This document shows positions 1 through 7,845 of a stretch of 64,000 bases of DNA, in pieces. Each line of letters opens with the position of its first letter. The first letter of the stretch is position 1. The DNA is taken from positions 3,782,001 through 3,846,000 of the forward strand of contig NZ_CP011789.1 in the NCBI RefSeq assembly GCF_001636055.1, read 5' to 3'. Below the pieces are notes generated by a model. That model did no database searches. It saw only the letters and a list, made by a program, of their open reading frames with translations, and was not told the DNA's origin. Both the position numbers and the translations under genes were made by a program. Origin of the DNA: Pseudomonas putida. Lineage in GTDB: Bacteria > Pseudomonadota > Gammaproteobacteria > Pseudomonadales > Pseudomonadaceae.

Positions 1-87
1 AAACACGGTGAAGGCCGCTTCGGCCTCGGCCACCACTTGGTCGACGAAGGTGTCCAGGTCGATTTGCTCGTTGATCAGTACGGTCAT
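1..87 (-). CDS. N-terminal fragment of an unidentified protein, cut by the window edge
   Basis: An open frame begins at an ATG at 87 and runs off the left edge after 29 codons. It reads MTVLINEQIDLDTFVDQVVA and then an acidic, Ala-rich stretch. A GGAG lies about 8 bases before the ATG. The frame starts 15 bases after the stop of the DszB-like gene at 103-1158 on the same strand, so the two are probably co-transcribed from the sigma-54 promoter at 1192-1207. The family cannot be recognised from so short a piece. A role in the same organosulfur pathway is inferred from position only. Confidence 0.55.
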   Translation of the reverse strand, partial: MTVLINEQIDLDTFVDQVVAEAEAAFTVF

Positions 88-102
88 CTCAGGTCTCCGG
101 TA

Positions 103-1158
103 TCAGGCGCGGCGCTGGGCCAGCAATTCATGGGCAGCTTGCAGGGGGCGATGGTCGACCCAGTCGGCGAGGTCGAAGTCGCGTTCGAGGAAGCCATGCA
201 GATTGAGAAAGGTCTTCTGCACGTCCAGGTAGTGCAGGCGTTGCGCCGAGAGGTCCGGCGCCAGGGTGGTGTGGAAATCGCCGCGGTACGCCTCGGCCAC
301 GCCCTGGCTGCCGGCGCGGGTTTCCTCCTCGAGAATGGCGTTGAGCGCATCGCGGTTGCCTGCAGCCCATTGGGCGGCACGCAGGGTCTGAGCGAGAAAG
401 CGCACCACCAGATCGAAGTGATCGTCGAGCAGGCTCTGGTGCACGGTGATCGGCCTTGGCGTGCCGTTGTTGATGCGGTGGCGCGGATCAGGCAGTGCGT
501 CGAGGTCGACACCGACTACCAGGCCCAGGCGCCGCGCGGCATCGGCGGCGGCTGCGCCCTTGACGTACACCGCATCCACCTCGCCGCGGGCCAGGTAATC
601 AAGGCCCGACCACAGGCGCTGCAGGCCCAGTTGCGGAGTTTCGGCTCGAGTCTGGTCGAGCAGCGCCACCTCTTTGAGGTGCACGTCGTCCAGGCTCAGG
701 CCGGCCGAGGCCAGGGCTCCCTTGTAGCCATGCAGGCTCATGGCCCGCGCGATGCTGCCGGGGCGGTTGTCGCCCCAGGCCGGCAGTGCCAGGCGCTTGC
801 CGCGCAGGTCGGCGGCGCTGCGAATGCCCGAGTCGGGGCGTACCAGGATGGTCTGCCATTCCTCGATCCAGGTCAGGCCGATCAGCCGGCTCGGCGCACC
901 GGCAGCACGGGCCGCCAGCGCCGGCAGGTTGCCGCCTTCGCGAAACAGCCCAGGGAGTTGGTGATCATAGTGATGCTGGCCGAGCTGACGGGCCTCCTGC
1001 AGGGTTTCCACCGGCAGGCCGTCGGCGGCGAATTCTTCGTTTAGCCAGCCGAGCTTGTAGGCGATACCCGAAGCGGTCGGGACGGGGCAGCGCGTGAACC
1101 AGATGCGCTCCAGACGCGTGTCGGCGGCTGGCAGTACAGGGGCAGTGGCGAGGGTCAT
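103..1158 (-). CDS. DszB-like sulfinate desulfinase family protein, paralogue 1
   Basis: This 351-residue protein has the two-lobed binding-protein fold shared by SsuA/TauA and the Rhodococcus desulfinase DszB, which releases sulfite from 2'-hydroxybiphenyl-2-sulfinate. It has no signal peptide, so a cytoplasmic enzyme is more likely than a periplasmic binding protein. The DszB catalytic residues known from the family (Cys27, His60, Arg70) have counterparts at Cys24 in the motif TRCPVPT, His63 in HHYDH and Arg73 in FREGG. The His-to-Arg spacing of ten residues matches DszB. The start is the ATG at 1158, preceded by AAGGAG; a longer upstream frame lacks such a site. Paralogues lie at 7846-8913 and 8910-9968, and this copy is the most diverged. 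Databases often label such proteins aliphatic sulfonate ABC substrate-binding. The substrate is unknown. Confidence 0.72.
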   Translation of the reverse strand: MTLATAPVLPAADTRLERIWFTRCPVPTASGIAYKLGWLNEEFAADGLPVETLQEARQLGQHHYDHQLPGLFREGGNLPALAARAAGAPSRLIGLTWIEEWQTILVRPDSGIRSAADLRGKRLALPAWGDNRPGSIARAMSLHGYKGALASAGLSLDDVHLKEVALLDQTRAETPQLGLQRLWSGLDYLARGEVDAVYVKGAAAADAARRLGLVVGVDLDALPDPRHRINNGTPRPITVHQSLLDDHFDLVVRFLAQTLRAAQWAAGNRDALNAILEEETRAGSQGVAEAYRGDFHTTLAPDLSAQRLHYLDVQKTFLNLHGFLERDFDLADWVDHRPLQAAHELLAQRRA

Positions 1159-1191
1159 GGGGTCGCTCCTTGAGGGTCGTGACAGCGCTAT

Positions 1192-1207
1192 TGCAGCGCC
1201 CGTGCCA
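1192..1207 (-). promoter_or_regulatory. sigma-54 promoter for the leftward operon
   Basis: Read on the minus strand this is TGGCACGGGCGCTGCA. It matches the sigma-54 consensus TGGCACR-N4-TTGCW at every fixed position except one (CTGC for TTGC). Transcription would start near 1182, about 24 bases before the ATG at 1158. The palindromes at 1291-1308 and 1324-1342 lie 100-140 bases upstream, a usual distance for an enhancer-binding activator. Confidence 0.7.
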
Positions 1208-1290
1208 ACGGCTGCAGGCCCCGAATCACGGGGCCCAGGCCAAGGCTTCGGGGGGACGAGTGCTGATTGGCGGGCAGGATTGCGGGGTGG

Positions 1291-1308
1291 CTGCTGCCAG
1301 ATCAGCAG
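1291..1308. promoter_or_regulatory. weaker palindrome, possible second activator half-site pair
   Basis: CTGCTG and CAGCAG flank a six-base spacer. The arms resemble the inner part of the palindrome at 1324-1342, but the spacing differs. It sits between the two divergent sigma-54 promoters and may help serve the leftward one. This is a motif resemblance only. Confidence 0.35.
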
Positions 1309-1323
1309 TCGCCGGGATAGGGG

Positions 1324-1342
1324 TGTTGCTGGGGCAGCAACA
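1324..1342. promoter_or_regulatory. perfect 19-bp palindrome, candidate activator site between divergent sigma-54 promoters
   Basis: TGTTGCTG and CAGCAACA flank a GGG centre, a perfect inverted repeat with 8-base arms. Near copies occur at 6521-6539, 10116-10134, 10146-10164 and 15137-15155, each 75-150 bases upstream of a sigma-54 promoter. The placement fits an upstream activator sequence for a sigma-54 enhancer-binding protein such as SfnR, which is known to control sulfone and sulfonate genes in P. putida. Which protein binds here is inferred. Confidence 0.7.
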
Positions 1343-1392
1343 GACGTTGTGAGTAGCGCTGTAAGCCTTGTGCCGCAAGGGTTTCGGCGGTA

Positions 1393-1408
1393 TGGCAAAG
1401 AAGTTGCT
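1393..1408 (+). promoter_or_regulatory. sigma-54 promoter for the DszC-like gene
   Basis: TGGCAAAGAAGTTGCT agrees with TGGCACR-N4-TTGCW at all fixed positions except one (A for C). The predicted start near 1420 gives a leader of about 150 bases that contains the REP pair at 1446-1527. The perfect palindrome at 1324-1342 is centred about 74 bases upstream of the -12 element. Confidence 0.7.
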
Positions 1409-1445
1409 CTAGGTCTAGCAGAGCGTGGGGCCGCTGCGCGACCCA

Positions 1446-1527
1446 TCGCGGGACAAGCCCGCTCCCACAGGAACCTCGCCGTCATTGGAAACGGCGCCGT
1501 ACCTGTAGGAGCGGGCTTGCCCGCGAA
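1446..1527. repeat. inverted pair of REP elements (BIME-like)
   Basis: Two head-to-head copies of the P. putida-type REP core are present: GCGGGACAAGCCCGCTCC in one direction and GGAGCGGGCTTGCCCGC in the other, about 30 bases apart. Together they could fold into a long hairpin. The pair lies between the predicted sigma-54 start site and the ATG at 1570, so it would be part of the mRNA leader rather than a 3' end, where such elements more often sit. Confidence 0.8.
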
Positions 1528-1569
1528 ACGCACACCACCGCCCTTCCTGACACACCACCGAGGTTCCCC

Positions 1570-2787
1570 ATGAGCAACATCCGCCGCATCACCCACGAAA
1601 CCGAGGCCATCGAAGTCGCCCGCCAGGTCGCCGAGGAAATCGCCGCCATCGCTGCCGACCCACGCAACAACGGCCAACTCCCTCGCCGCCAGGCTGAGCT
1701 GCTGTCCAGCAGCGGCCTCACCGCCATCGGCGTGCCTGCGGCACTCGGCGGGCTCGGTGCCTCCGTCGCCACCCTTGTCGAAACCGTGCGCCTGATCTCG
1801 GTCGCCGACGGTGGCGTGGGCCAATTGCTGCAGATTCACAACGTCATGCTGCGCGGCGTCGTCAGCGGCTTTCCGGATGAAGTACGCGATCGCCTGGTCG
1901 CCGACCTGCTGGCTGGAAAGCGCCTGGGCAATGCCCTGGCCGAGGTCGGCGGCAAGAACAAGTTCGCCCTCAAGACCCGCGTCGAGCGCCGCGCGGACGG
2001 CAAGCTGGTGCTCAACGGCAGCAAGTTCTACTCCACCGGCGCCTATCTGGCCGAGTGGATCTCGCTGACCGCCGCCAGCGACGACGGCGGCGTCGGCGTG
2101 CTACTGCAGCGCGATACGCCAGGCCTGACACTGATCGACGATTGGGACGCCTTCGGTCAGCAGAACTCGGTCAGCGGCACCGTCAACTTCGAAGACATCG
2201 TCCTCGACGAGCGCTATCTCTCGCGCCGTAACGGGCCGATGAAGCGCACCGGCCTGACCTTCCCGCAGATCCTCCACGCGGCCATCGACACTGGCATCGC
2301 CGCCGGCGCGCTGCAGGCGGCCACCGCCTACCTGCGCGAGCATGCCCGGGCCTGGGTTGAAAGCGGCGTCGAACGGGCCAGTGACGAGCCCCATGTGATC
2401 CGCCAGATTGGCGAATACGCCGTGGCCCTGCGCGGGGCAGAGTCGGTGCTGCGCGATGCTGCACGGGTGTTCGACGAACACGAGCGCGACCCGGAGAACA
2501 AGGCGTTGCAGGACGAACTGATCCTCTCGGTGGCCACCGCCCGCGCCCACGCCGACAGCGCCTCGCTGAAAATCGCCAGCGATCTGTTCTCGTTGCTGGG
2601 TGCCAGCGCCAGCCTGAGCAAGTGGAACCTCGATCGCTTCTGGCGCAACGCGCGGGTGCACACCACTCACGATCCGATCCGCTGGCGCCTGCACAACGTC
2701 GGCAATTACTACCTCAATGGCGCGGATCCCGGCGAGTACACCGCCATTCTCAATGCCAAGGAGGCCCAGGGCGCGACGCGCCGCTGA
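1570..2787 (+). CDS. DszC/SfnB-family flavin-dependent monooxygenase (acyl-CoA dehydrogenase fold)
   Basis: This 405-residue protein has the acyl-CoA dehydrogenase fold but aligns best with the monooxygenase branch that contains DszC (dibenzothiophene monooxygenase) and SfnB. These enzymes use reduced flavin and oxygen to oxidise organosulfur compounds. The C-terminal signature FWRNARVHTTHDP (about 357-369) matches the DszC motif FWRNVRTHSLHDP, keeping both His residues (364 and 367). His90 matches DszC His92. LVLNGSKFYSTGA (147-159) corresponds to the DszC segment that packs on flavin. The start is the ATG at 1570. It is expressed from the sigma-54 promoter at 1393-1408, divergent from the DszB-like gene and followed by an ABC exporter pair. 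No flavin reductase gene is visible nearby, so FMNH2 must come from elsewhere. The substrate is not known. Confidence 0.85.
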   Translation: MSNIRRITHETEAIEVARQVAEEIAAIAADPRNNGQLPRRQAELLSSSGLTAIGVPAALGGLGASVATLVETVRLISVADGGVGQLLQIHNVMLRGVVSGFPDEVRDRLVADLLAGKRLGNALAEVGGKNKFALKTRVERRADGKLVLNGSKFYSTGAYLAEWISLTAASDDGGVGVLLQRDTPGLTLIDDWDAFGQQNSVSGTVNFEDIVLDERYLSRRNGPMKRTGLTFPQILHAAIDTGIAAGALQAATAYLREHARAWVESGVERASDEPHVIRQIGEYAVALRGAESVLRDAARVFDEHERDPENKALQDELILSVATARAHADSASLKIASDLFSLLGASASLSKWNLDRFWRNARVHTTHDPIRWRLHNVGNYYLNGADPGEYTAILNAKEAQGATRR

Positions 2788-2796
2788 ATCCGCAGC

Positions 2797-2829
2797 GGCC
2801 ACGTCGCGGGGCAAGCCCGTGCCGTGGCC
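2797..2829. repeat. REP-like hairpin between the monooxygenase and exporter genes
   Basis: GGCCAC and GTGGCC flank a GCGGGGCAAGCCCG core, so the stretch forms an imperfect stem typical of REP elements. It begins 10 bases after the DszC-like stop and ends 28 bases before the exporter start. It may lower downstream expression or stabilise the upstream mRNA. Confidence 0.6.
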
Positions 2830-2857
2830 GGCACATCCACTCCCTTCGGACATCTGT

Positions 2858-4633
2858 ATGCCCCACCCTCTGCTGCGCGCCCTGGCCATCTACCGCGAGA
2901 TGCCCTGGCGCTTTCTTCTGGTCGCCTCGCTCTACATCGCCGGCAACCTCGGCCTGGTCTGGCAGCAATGGCTGATCGGCCATGCCGTCAACGACGTCAG
3001 CGCCGGTCACGCCGTGGTTCGCCAGGCCGACGGCAGCCTCGACGCCAGTGTCGCCTGGTACTGGCTGTGGCTGTTGCTGGCCATCGCCCTCGGCCGTGGC
3101 CTGCTGCAGTACGCGGCTGCCGTACTGTCGCTGGTGCTCAGCCAGGCGCTGCTCACGCGCCTGCGCGAACGTATCCTCGAACAGGTACAGGCCCTGCACC
3201 TGGGCTACCACTGGCAGCATGGCATGGGCGAACTGGTGACCCGTACCACCCGCGATGCCGATAAGGTCCGCGATGCGCTGATCACCTTTTGGCGGCAGAT
3301 CGTCGAAACACCCCTGGTGGTGCTGGCGGTGGTCGGCCTGCTGGCCTGGTACGACACGCTGCTGGGCCTGGTACCGCTGCTGCTGACCGGTGTCGGCCTG
3401 TGGTTGTTCGTGGTACAGACCGAGCGCCTGGTCACCCTCGACCGCGCCGTAGGTGCCGCCTATGACCAGGTCAGCCAGGACCTCGCCGAAGGCATCGGCG
3501 GCGTGCGGGTGATCAAGGCCTTCGGCCTGGAACAGACACGCATCGAACGCTTTGCCGCGCAGGTGGCAGTGTTCTCCGGGCATGCCCGTGCCGCCCTCGC
3601 CTACGCCGCCTCGCGCATTCCCCTGCCGCAGGCGGTGGTGGCGCTGGGGCACGCCTGGGTGTTGGTCCATGGCGCTCACCTGGTGGCGAACGGGCGACTG
3701 GGAATCGGCGAGCTGGTGACCTCGCTGCTGCTGGCCACGACTTTGGTATTTCGCATCGAGGGCATCGGCCGGGTCATGCAGACCTTCGCCGACGCCCGTG
3801 CCAGCGCCGAGCGCATCTGGCAACTGCTCGACGAACCGCCAGCGATCGGCAGCGGCCCTCAGGCCTTGCCCCGAGGGCCGTTGGGCCTGAAGTTCGAGAA
3901 GGTACGGGTCGGCGCGCCGAACGGCGGACGTGACATCCTGCACGACTGCTCGCTCACCCTGCAGCCCGGCGAAGTGGTCGCGCTGGTGGGCGCCACCGGC
4001 ACCGGCAAAAGCCTGCTGGCCAGCCTGTTGCCACGCCTGGCCGATGTTCAGGGCGGTGCCGTGCTGATCGGCTCCGAGCACCACGGCTGGCAGGATGTGC
4101 GTGGGTTGGACCTGGCAGAACTGCGTCGTCGCGTGCAGGTGCTGCCCCAGGAAAGCTTCCTGTTCTCCGACAGCCTGGCGGCCAACCTGCGACTGGCAGC
4201 CCCCCACGCCAGCGACCAGCAACTGCGCGAGGGCCTGCGACTGGCTGCGGCAGAGGACATCCTGGAGCGTCTGCCCCATGGCCTGGATACACCGCTGGGC
4301 GACCGTGGTGTAACGCTCTCCGGCGGCCAGCGCCAGCGCCTGTGCCTGGCCCGCTCGCTGCTCGGCACCCCGGACATCCTGTGCCTGGACGACGCCACCA
4401 GCGCCCTCGACGCCCACGCCGAGCGCCGGGTACTGGACAACATCCGCCGCCTGCGCGGCGATCAGGGCCACGCCCCCACCCTGCTGCTGATCACCAGCCG
4501 CCTCTCCACCCTGCTGCTCGCCGACCGCGTGCTGGTGCTGGACAACGGCCGTATCGCCGCCAGCGGCAGCCACGCCGAACTCAGCGCGCACAACGCCCAT
4601 TACCGCGACCTACTGGGGATCGAGCATGACTGA
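2858..4633 (+). CDS. ABC exporter half-transporter with degenerate ATP site (subunit 1 of a heterodimer)
   Basis: A 591-residue membrane-plus-ATPase half-transporter of the MdlA/LmrC type, with six membrane segments in about residues 1-310 and a nucleotide-binding domain after that. Walker A is GATGTGKS (378-385) and the signature is a canonical LSGGQRQR (487-494). The Walker B catalytic Glu is Asp (LDDATSALD, Asp512) and the switch His is Ser (ITSRLS, Ser547). This is the known pattern for the degenerate half of heterodimeric exporters. The next gene overlaps by 8 bases and has the opposite pattern, so the two form one asymmetric transporter. No strong ribosome-binding site precedes the ATG at 2858. 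The cargo may be a product or toxic by-product of the sulfur pathway; that is inference from position. Confidence 0.88.
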   Translation: MPHPLLRALAIYREMPWRFLLVASLYIAGNLGLVWQQWLIGHAVNDVSAGHAVVRQADGSLDASVAWYWLWLLLAIALGRGLLQYAAAVLSLVLSQALLTRLRERILEQVQALHLGYHWQHGMGELVTRTTRDADKVRDALITFWRQIVETPLVVLAVVGLLAWYDTLLGLVPLLLTGVGLWLFVVQTERLVTLDRAVGAAYDQVSQDLAEGIGGVRVIKAFGLEQTRIERFAAQVAVFSGHARAALAYAASRIPLPQAVVALGHAWVLVHGAHLVANGRLGIGELVTSLLLATTLVFRIEGIGRVMQTFADARASAERIWQLLDEPPAIGSGPQALPRGPLGLKFEKVRVGAPNGGRDILHDCSLTLQPGEVVALVGATGTGKSLLASLLPRLADVQGGAVLIGSEHHGWQDVRGLDLAELRRRVQVLPQESFLFSDSLAANLRLAAPHASDQQLREGLRLAAAEDILERLPHGLDTPLGDRGVTLSGGQRQRLCLARSLLGTPDILCLDDATSALDAHAERRVLDNIRRLRGDQGHAPTLLLITSRLSTLLLADRVLVLDNGRIAASGSHAELSAHNAHYRDLLGIEHD

Positions 4634-6470
4634 GCCACGCAAGACCCCGAGCGACCTCGAGATCGAACAGACCCTCGCCCGCCAGGCCCTGGACCGCGGC
4701 ATGCTGCACCGCCTGCTGCCGCTGATGCAGCCGATCCGCAGCGCGATCCTGACCGTGATCGGTATCGAGCTGCTGCTGGTGTTCACCGTGTTTCTGCGGC
4801 CCTGGTTCGTGCGCGAGCTGCTCGACCGTGGGCTGATCCACGACGGCGACCACTGGCTGCTGGACGAACGCCTGGTGCTGTGGCTGGGCCTGGCCCTGGC
4901 GGCCAGCTGGCTGGTGCGTTTCCTGCTCGCGGGGGTGTCGCAGTTCATCGCAGGCTCCGCGGCGATCCGCGTGCTGAACGATCTGCGGGTGAAGGTGTTC
5001 AGCCATGTCCAGGCACTGTCGGTGAGCTACTTCGACCAGACCCGCGCCGGGCGCATCATCTCTCGCGCCGACCGTGACGTGGATGCCCTGGAGCCGTTGC
5101 TGGTACAAGGTCCGCCGGAGCTGCTCGGCGCGCTGCTGCGCTGCGGCCTGGCCTCGGTGATGCTGTGGCGCATCGAGCCAAGCTTCTTCTTCAGCCTGGC
5201 AGGTACGGTGCCGCTGCTGGTGCTGGCGACCTGGCGCTTCAAGCGCATCTCCCAGCGCAACTGGGCAAAGGTTGCCGAGCAGCGAAGCCGCTTCACGGCG
5301 CACCTGGTCGAGAGCGTCAACGGCGTGCGGCTGATCCAGCAGTGCGGCCAGGAAACGGCCAATGCACAGCGTTACCGGCGCCTGCTGGAGGACTTCAACC
5401 AGGCGCTGATCCGCGGGAGTTTGCGCGCGGGCTGGTTCGCCCCCTTCACCGCGCTGCTCAGCACCGCCGGCATGGCCGTGCTGTTGCTGGTCGGCGCCCA
5501 TGGCCTGGCGCAAGGCACGGTCAGCGTCGGCCAGGTGGCCGAGAGCCTGTTCTATGTGTTCCTGTTCCTCGGCCCGCTGCAGGAGCTGTCGGACCTGTTC
5601 GAACGCTACGCCACAGGCTCCGCCTCGGCCCAGCGAATCTTTCTGCTGCTCGACACCCGCCCGCAACTGCTCGACCCCGACCGCCCTCGGCCGCTTGGCC
5701 GGGCGCGCGGGCAAGTGGATTTCGAGCAGGTCGAATTCGCCTATCACCCCCAGGCCACAAGGCCGGTGATCGACCGCCTGGACCTGCATGTGCCCGCAGG
5801 CCAGGTGCTGGCCATCGTCGGCCCCTCCGGACATGGCAAGAGCACCCTGGTGCAATTGCTGACGCGCTTCTACGACGTGCACGCTGGCGCGGTGAAGCTG
5901 GACGGCATCGACCTGCGCCACCTGTCGCAGCACGAGCTGCGGCGCAATGTCGGGGTGGTGCTGCAGGACAACGTACTGTTCAGCGGCAGCATTCTCGACA
6001 ACCTGCGCCTGGCCGCACCGCAGGCTGATGACGCCCAGCTGATTGCTGCGGCGCGCGAGCTGGGCGCTGACGAGGTGCTGGAGCGCCTGGCGCAGCAATA
6101 CCACACCGAAGTCGGCGCACTGGGCTCGCACCTGAGCCATGGCCAGCGCCAACTGGTGTGCCTGGTGCGGGCCTACCTGGCCGACCCGGCAGTACTGGTG
6201 CTGGACGAAGCCACTTCGGCGGTGGATGTACATACCGAGCGGCGCATCCAGCGGGCGCTACGACGCCTGTGCGAAGGGCGTACGGCGATCGTCATCGCCC
6301 ACCGCCTCGCAACCATCCGCGATGCCGACCGGATTGCCGTGGTGCGCCATGGACGGGTTGTGGAGCACGGATCGCACGGCCAGTTGCTAGCCCTGGATGG
6401 TGCTTATACAGCGCTGCATAACGCCTACATGCGCAGCGCCGCAGCGCTCGAAACAACCTCGCAACCCTGA
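4626..6470 (+). CDS. ABC exporter half-transporter with catalytic ATP site (subunit 2 of a heterodimer)
   Basis: A 614-residue half-transporter with an N-terminal six-helix membrane domain and a C-terminal ATPase. Walker A is GPSGHGKST, Walker B has the catalytic Glu (LDEATSAVD, Glu528) and the switch His is present (IAHRLAT, His559). Its own signature is degenerate, LSHGQRQL (503-510). In the head-to-tail dimer its Walker motifs pair with the canonical signature of subunit 1 to make the active site, and its altered signature faces the degenerate site. The start overlaps the previous stop, so the two are translationally coupled. It ends about 150 bases before the next sigma-54 promoter. Confidence 0.9.
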   Translation: MTEPRKTPSDLEIEQTLARQALDRGMLHRLLPLMQPIRSAILTVIGIELLLVFTVFLRPWFVRELLDRGLIHDGDHWLLDERLVLWLGLALAASWLVRFLLAGVSQFIAGSAAIRVLNDLRVKVFSHVQALSVSYFDQTRAGRIISRADRDVDALEPLLVQGPPELLGALLRCGLASVMLWRIEPSFFFSLAGTVPLLVLATWRFKRISQRNWAKVAEQRSRFTAHLVESVNGVRLIQQCGQETANAQRYRRLLEDFNQALIRGSLRAGWFAPFTALLSTAGMAVLLLVGAHGLAQGTVSVGQVAESLFYVFLFLGPLQELSDLFERYATGSASAQRIFLLLDTRPQLLDPDRPRPLGRARGQVDFEQVEFAYHPQATRPVIDRLDLHVPAGQVLAIVGPSGHGKSTLVQLLTRFYDVHAGAVKLDGIDLRHLSQHELRRNVGVVLQDNVLFSGSILDNLRLAAPQADDAQLIAAARELGADEVLERLAQQYHTEVGALGSHLSHGQRQLVCLVRAYLADPAVLVLDEATSAVDVHTERRIQRALRRLCEGRTAIVIAHRLATIRDADRIAVVRHGRVVEHGSHGQLLALDGAYTALHNAYMRSAAALETTSQP

Positions 6471-6520
6471 AGTCGCACGTGCAGGGCCTCGGGGGATGGC
6501 AACGGCGCACCGCAGCGCCC

Positions 6521-6539
6521 TGCTGCTCCCCCAGCAACC
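6521..6539 (+). promoter_or_regulatory. copy of the 19-bp activator palindrome upstream of the SsuD-like operon
   Basis: TGCTGCTCCCCCAGCAACC matches 16 of 19 positions of TGTTGCTGCCCCAGCAACA. A further half-site, TTGCTG, follows at 6541. The copy is centred about 107 bases upstream of the -12 element of the promoter at 6623-6638. Confidence 0.6.
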
Positions 6540-6622
6540 ATTGCTGGCGGGGTGTTGCCACAGACGCACCCCGCTCTCCTCGCATCGCCCGAGCCCGCGC
6601 CCCACGGGGTGCGCCGCGGCAA

Positions 6623-6638
6623 TGGCACAGCCGTTGCA
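6623..6638 (+). promoter_or_regulatory. consensus sigma-54 promoter for the SsuD-like/DszB-like operon
   Basis: TGGCACAGCCGTTGCA is a perfect match to TGGCACR-N4-TTGCW. Transcription should begin near 6649, about 28 bases before the ATG at 6677. This excludes the longer in-frame reading that begins near 6479, which would start upstream of the promoter. Confidence 0.85.
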
Positions 6639-6676
6639 CCCCTGAATCCATTCGCTCATTGCTCACAGGAGCCCCC

Positions 6677-7825
6677 ATGTCCACCGAATTCTTCTGGCGC
6701 CTGCCGCTGGGCACCGACGGCCCGCAGTTGTCCACCGACCGCCACAACCGTGGCGCCCCCCGGCACCGCCCCGGCAACATCGCGCCTGGACGCCTGCCCA
6801 GTGGCGAGGCCGACGGTTTCAGCTATATCGACTATATCGCCCAGGTGGCCAAGGCCGCCGAACTGGCCGGTTTCGAAGGGGCGCTGCTGCCCACGGGGCC
6901 GGAGCCGTGGATCGCGGCGGCGGCATTGGCGCGCGAGACCCGACGCATTCGTTTCCTGATCGCCTTCCAGGCCACCTGGACCCTGCCCGCGTACGCTGCG
7001 CAACAGGCTGCGATCCTGCAGAACCTCAGCGGTGGGCGGCTGGACTGGAACATCATCACCGGCGGCAATCCCGCCAGCCAACGCGCCAATGGCGACTTCC
7101 TCGAACACGACCTGCGCTACAAGCGCACCGGCGAATTCCTCGACGTGATCCAGGGCCTGTGGAGCAACGACAGCTTCTCCTACCAGGGTGACATCTACCG
7201 CCTGGAGCACGGCAGCCTGCCGCCGGGCCTGCAGCACGAGCGCAAGCCGGGGGTGTATTTCTCCGGGTTCTCCGACGCGGCACTGGAGGTCGCCGCGCGT
7301 CACGCCGACGTGTACCTGAACTGGGCCGAGCCGATCGACAAGCTCAAGCCGCACCTTGAGCGGGTTCGCGAACTGGCCGACAAGCAAGGGCGCAGTGTGC
7401 GCTTCGGCCTGCGTGTCGACCTGTTCGCCCGCGAGACCGAAGACCAGGCCTGGCGCGAGCTGCGCCAGCAGTTCGAGCGCCTGGAGGGCAACGCCAGCAG
7501 CACGGCGAAACGCTTCATCACCGGCTCCGATTCTGTCGGCGGCGCACGCCAGGCCGCTTATCACCAGCACCTGGAAGGCTTCGACGAGTTGATCCTGGCC
7601 CGCAACCTCTGGGCCGGTTTCGCCAAGGCCAAGCCCGGCCCGACCGTAGGCCTGGTCGGCAGCCACCAGAACATTGCAGAACGCCTGGCCGAATACCGCG
7701 ATGCCGGTTTCTCCACCTTCATCCTGGCCGCCAACCCGCACCTTGAAGAAGCGCTGCGCATCGGCCAGGAAGTGCTGCCGCTGGTGCAGCAACCGGCTGC
7801 CACCCCTTTCAAGGCCCGCGCCTGA
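6677..7825 (+). CDS. SsuD-like FMNH2-dependent monooxygenase (luciferase family)
   Basis: A 382-residue bacterial-luciferase-like monooxygenase related to alkanesulfonate monooxygenase SsuD, which splits C-S bonds with FMNH2 and oxygen. Shared blocks include FFWRLP at the N-terminus, RLDWNIITGGNP (121-132), RFGLRVDLFARET (242-254) and NPHLEEAL (353-360). Several residues important in E. coli SsuD differ: Cys54 is missing, His228 corresponds to Asp248 and Tyr331 to Asn353, while Arg246 and His355 are kept. There is also an N-terminal insertion at about 22-46. These changes argue for a substrate other than simple alkanesulfonates. The ATG at 6677 follows AGGAG and the sigma-54 promoter. It leads an operon with two DszB-like genes. 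Confidence 0.85.
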   Translation: MSTEFFWRLPLGTDGPQLSTDRHNRGAPRHRPGNIAPGRLPSGEADGFSYIDYIAQVAKAAELAGFEGALLPTGPEPWIAAAALARETRRIRFLIAFQATWTLPAYAAQQAAILQNLSGGRLDWNIITGGNPASQRANGDFLEHDLRYKRTGEFLDVIQGLWSNDSFSYQGDIYRLEHGSLPPGLQHERKPGVYFSGFSDAALEVAARHADVYLNWAEPIDKLKPHLERVRELADKQGRSVRFGLRVDLFARETEDQAWRELRQQFERLEGNASSTAKRFITGSDSVGGARQAAYHQHLEGFDELILARNLWAGFAKAKPGPTVGLVGSHQNIAERLAEYRDAGFSTFILAANPHLEEALRIGQEVLPLVQQPAATPFKARA

Positions 7826-7845
7826 ATCCTTGCAGAGACCTCACC

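Noticed and set aside
103..1839. A 578-residue version of the leftward DszB-like gene
   Set aside because: The extra 227 residues run through the REP pair, both sigma-54 promoters and the start of the DszC-like gene. The ATG at 1158 has a good AAGGAG.
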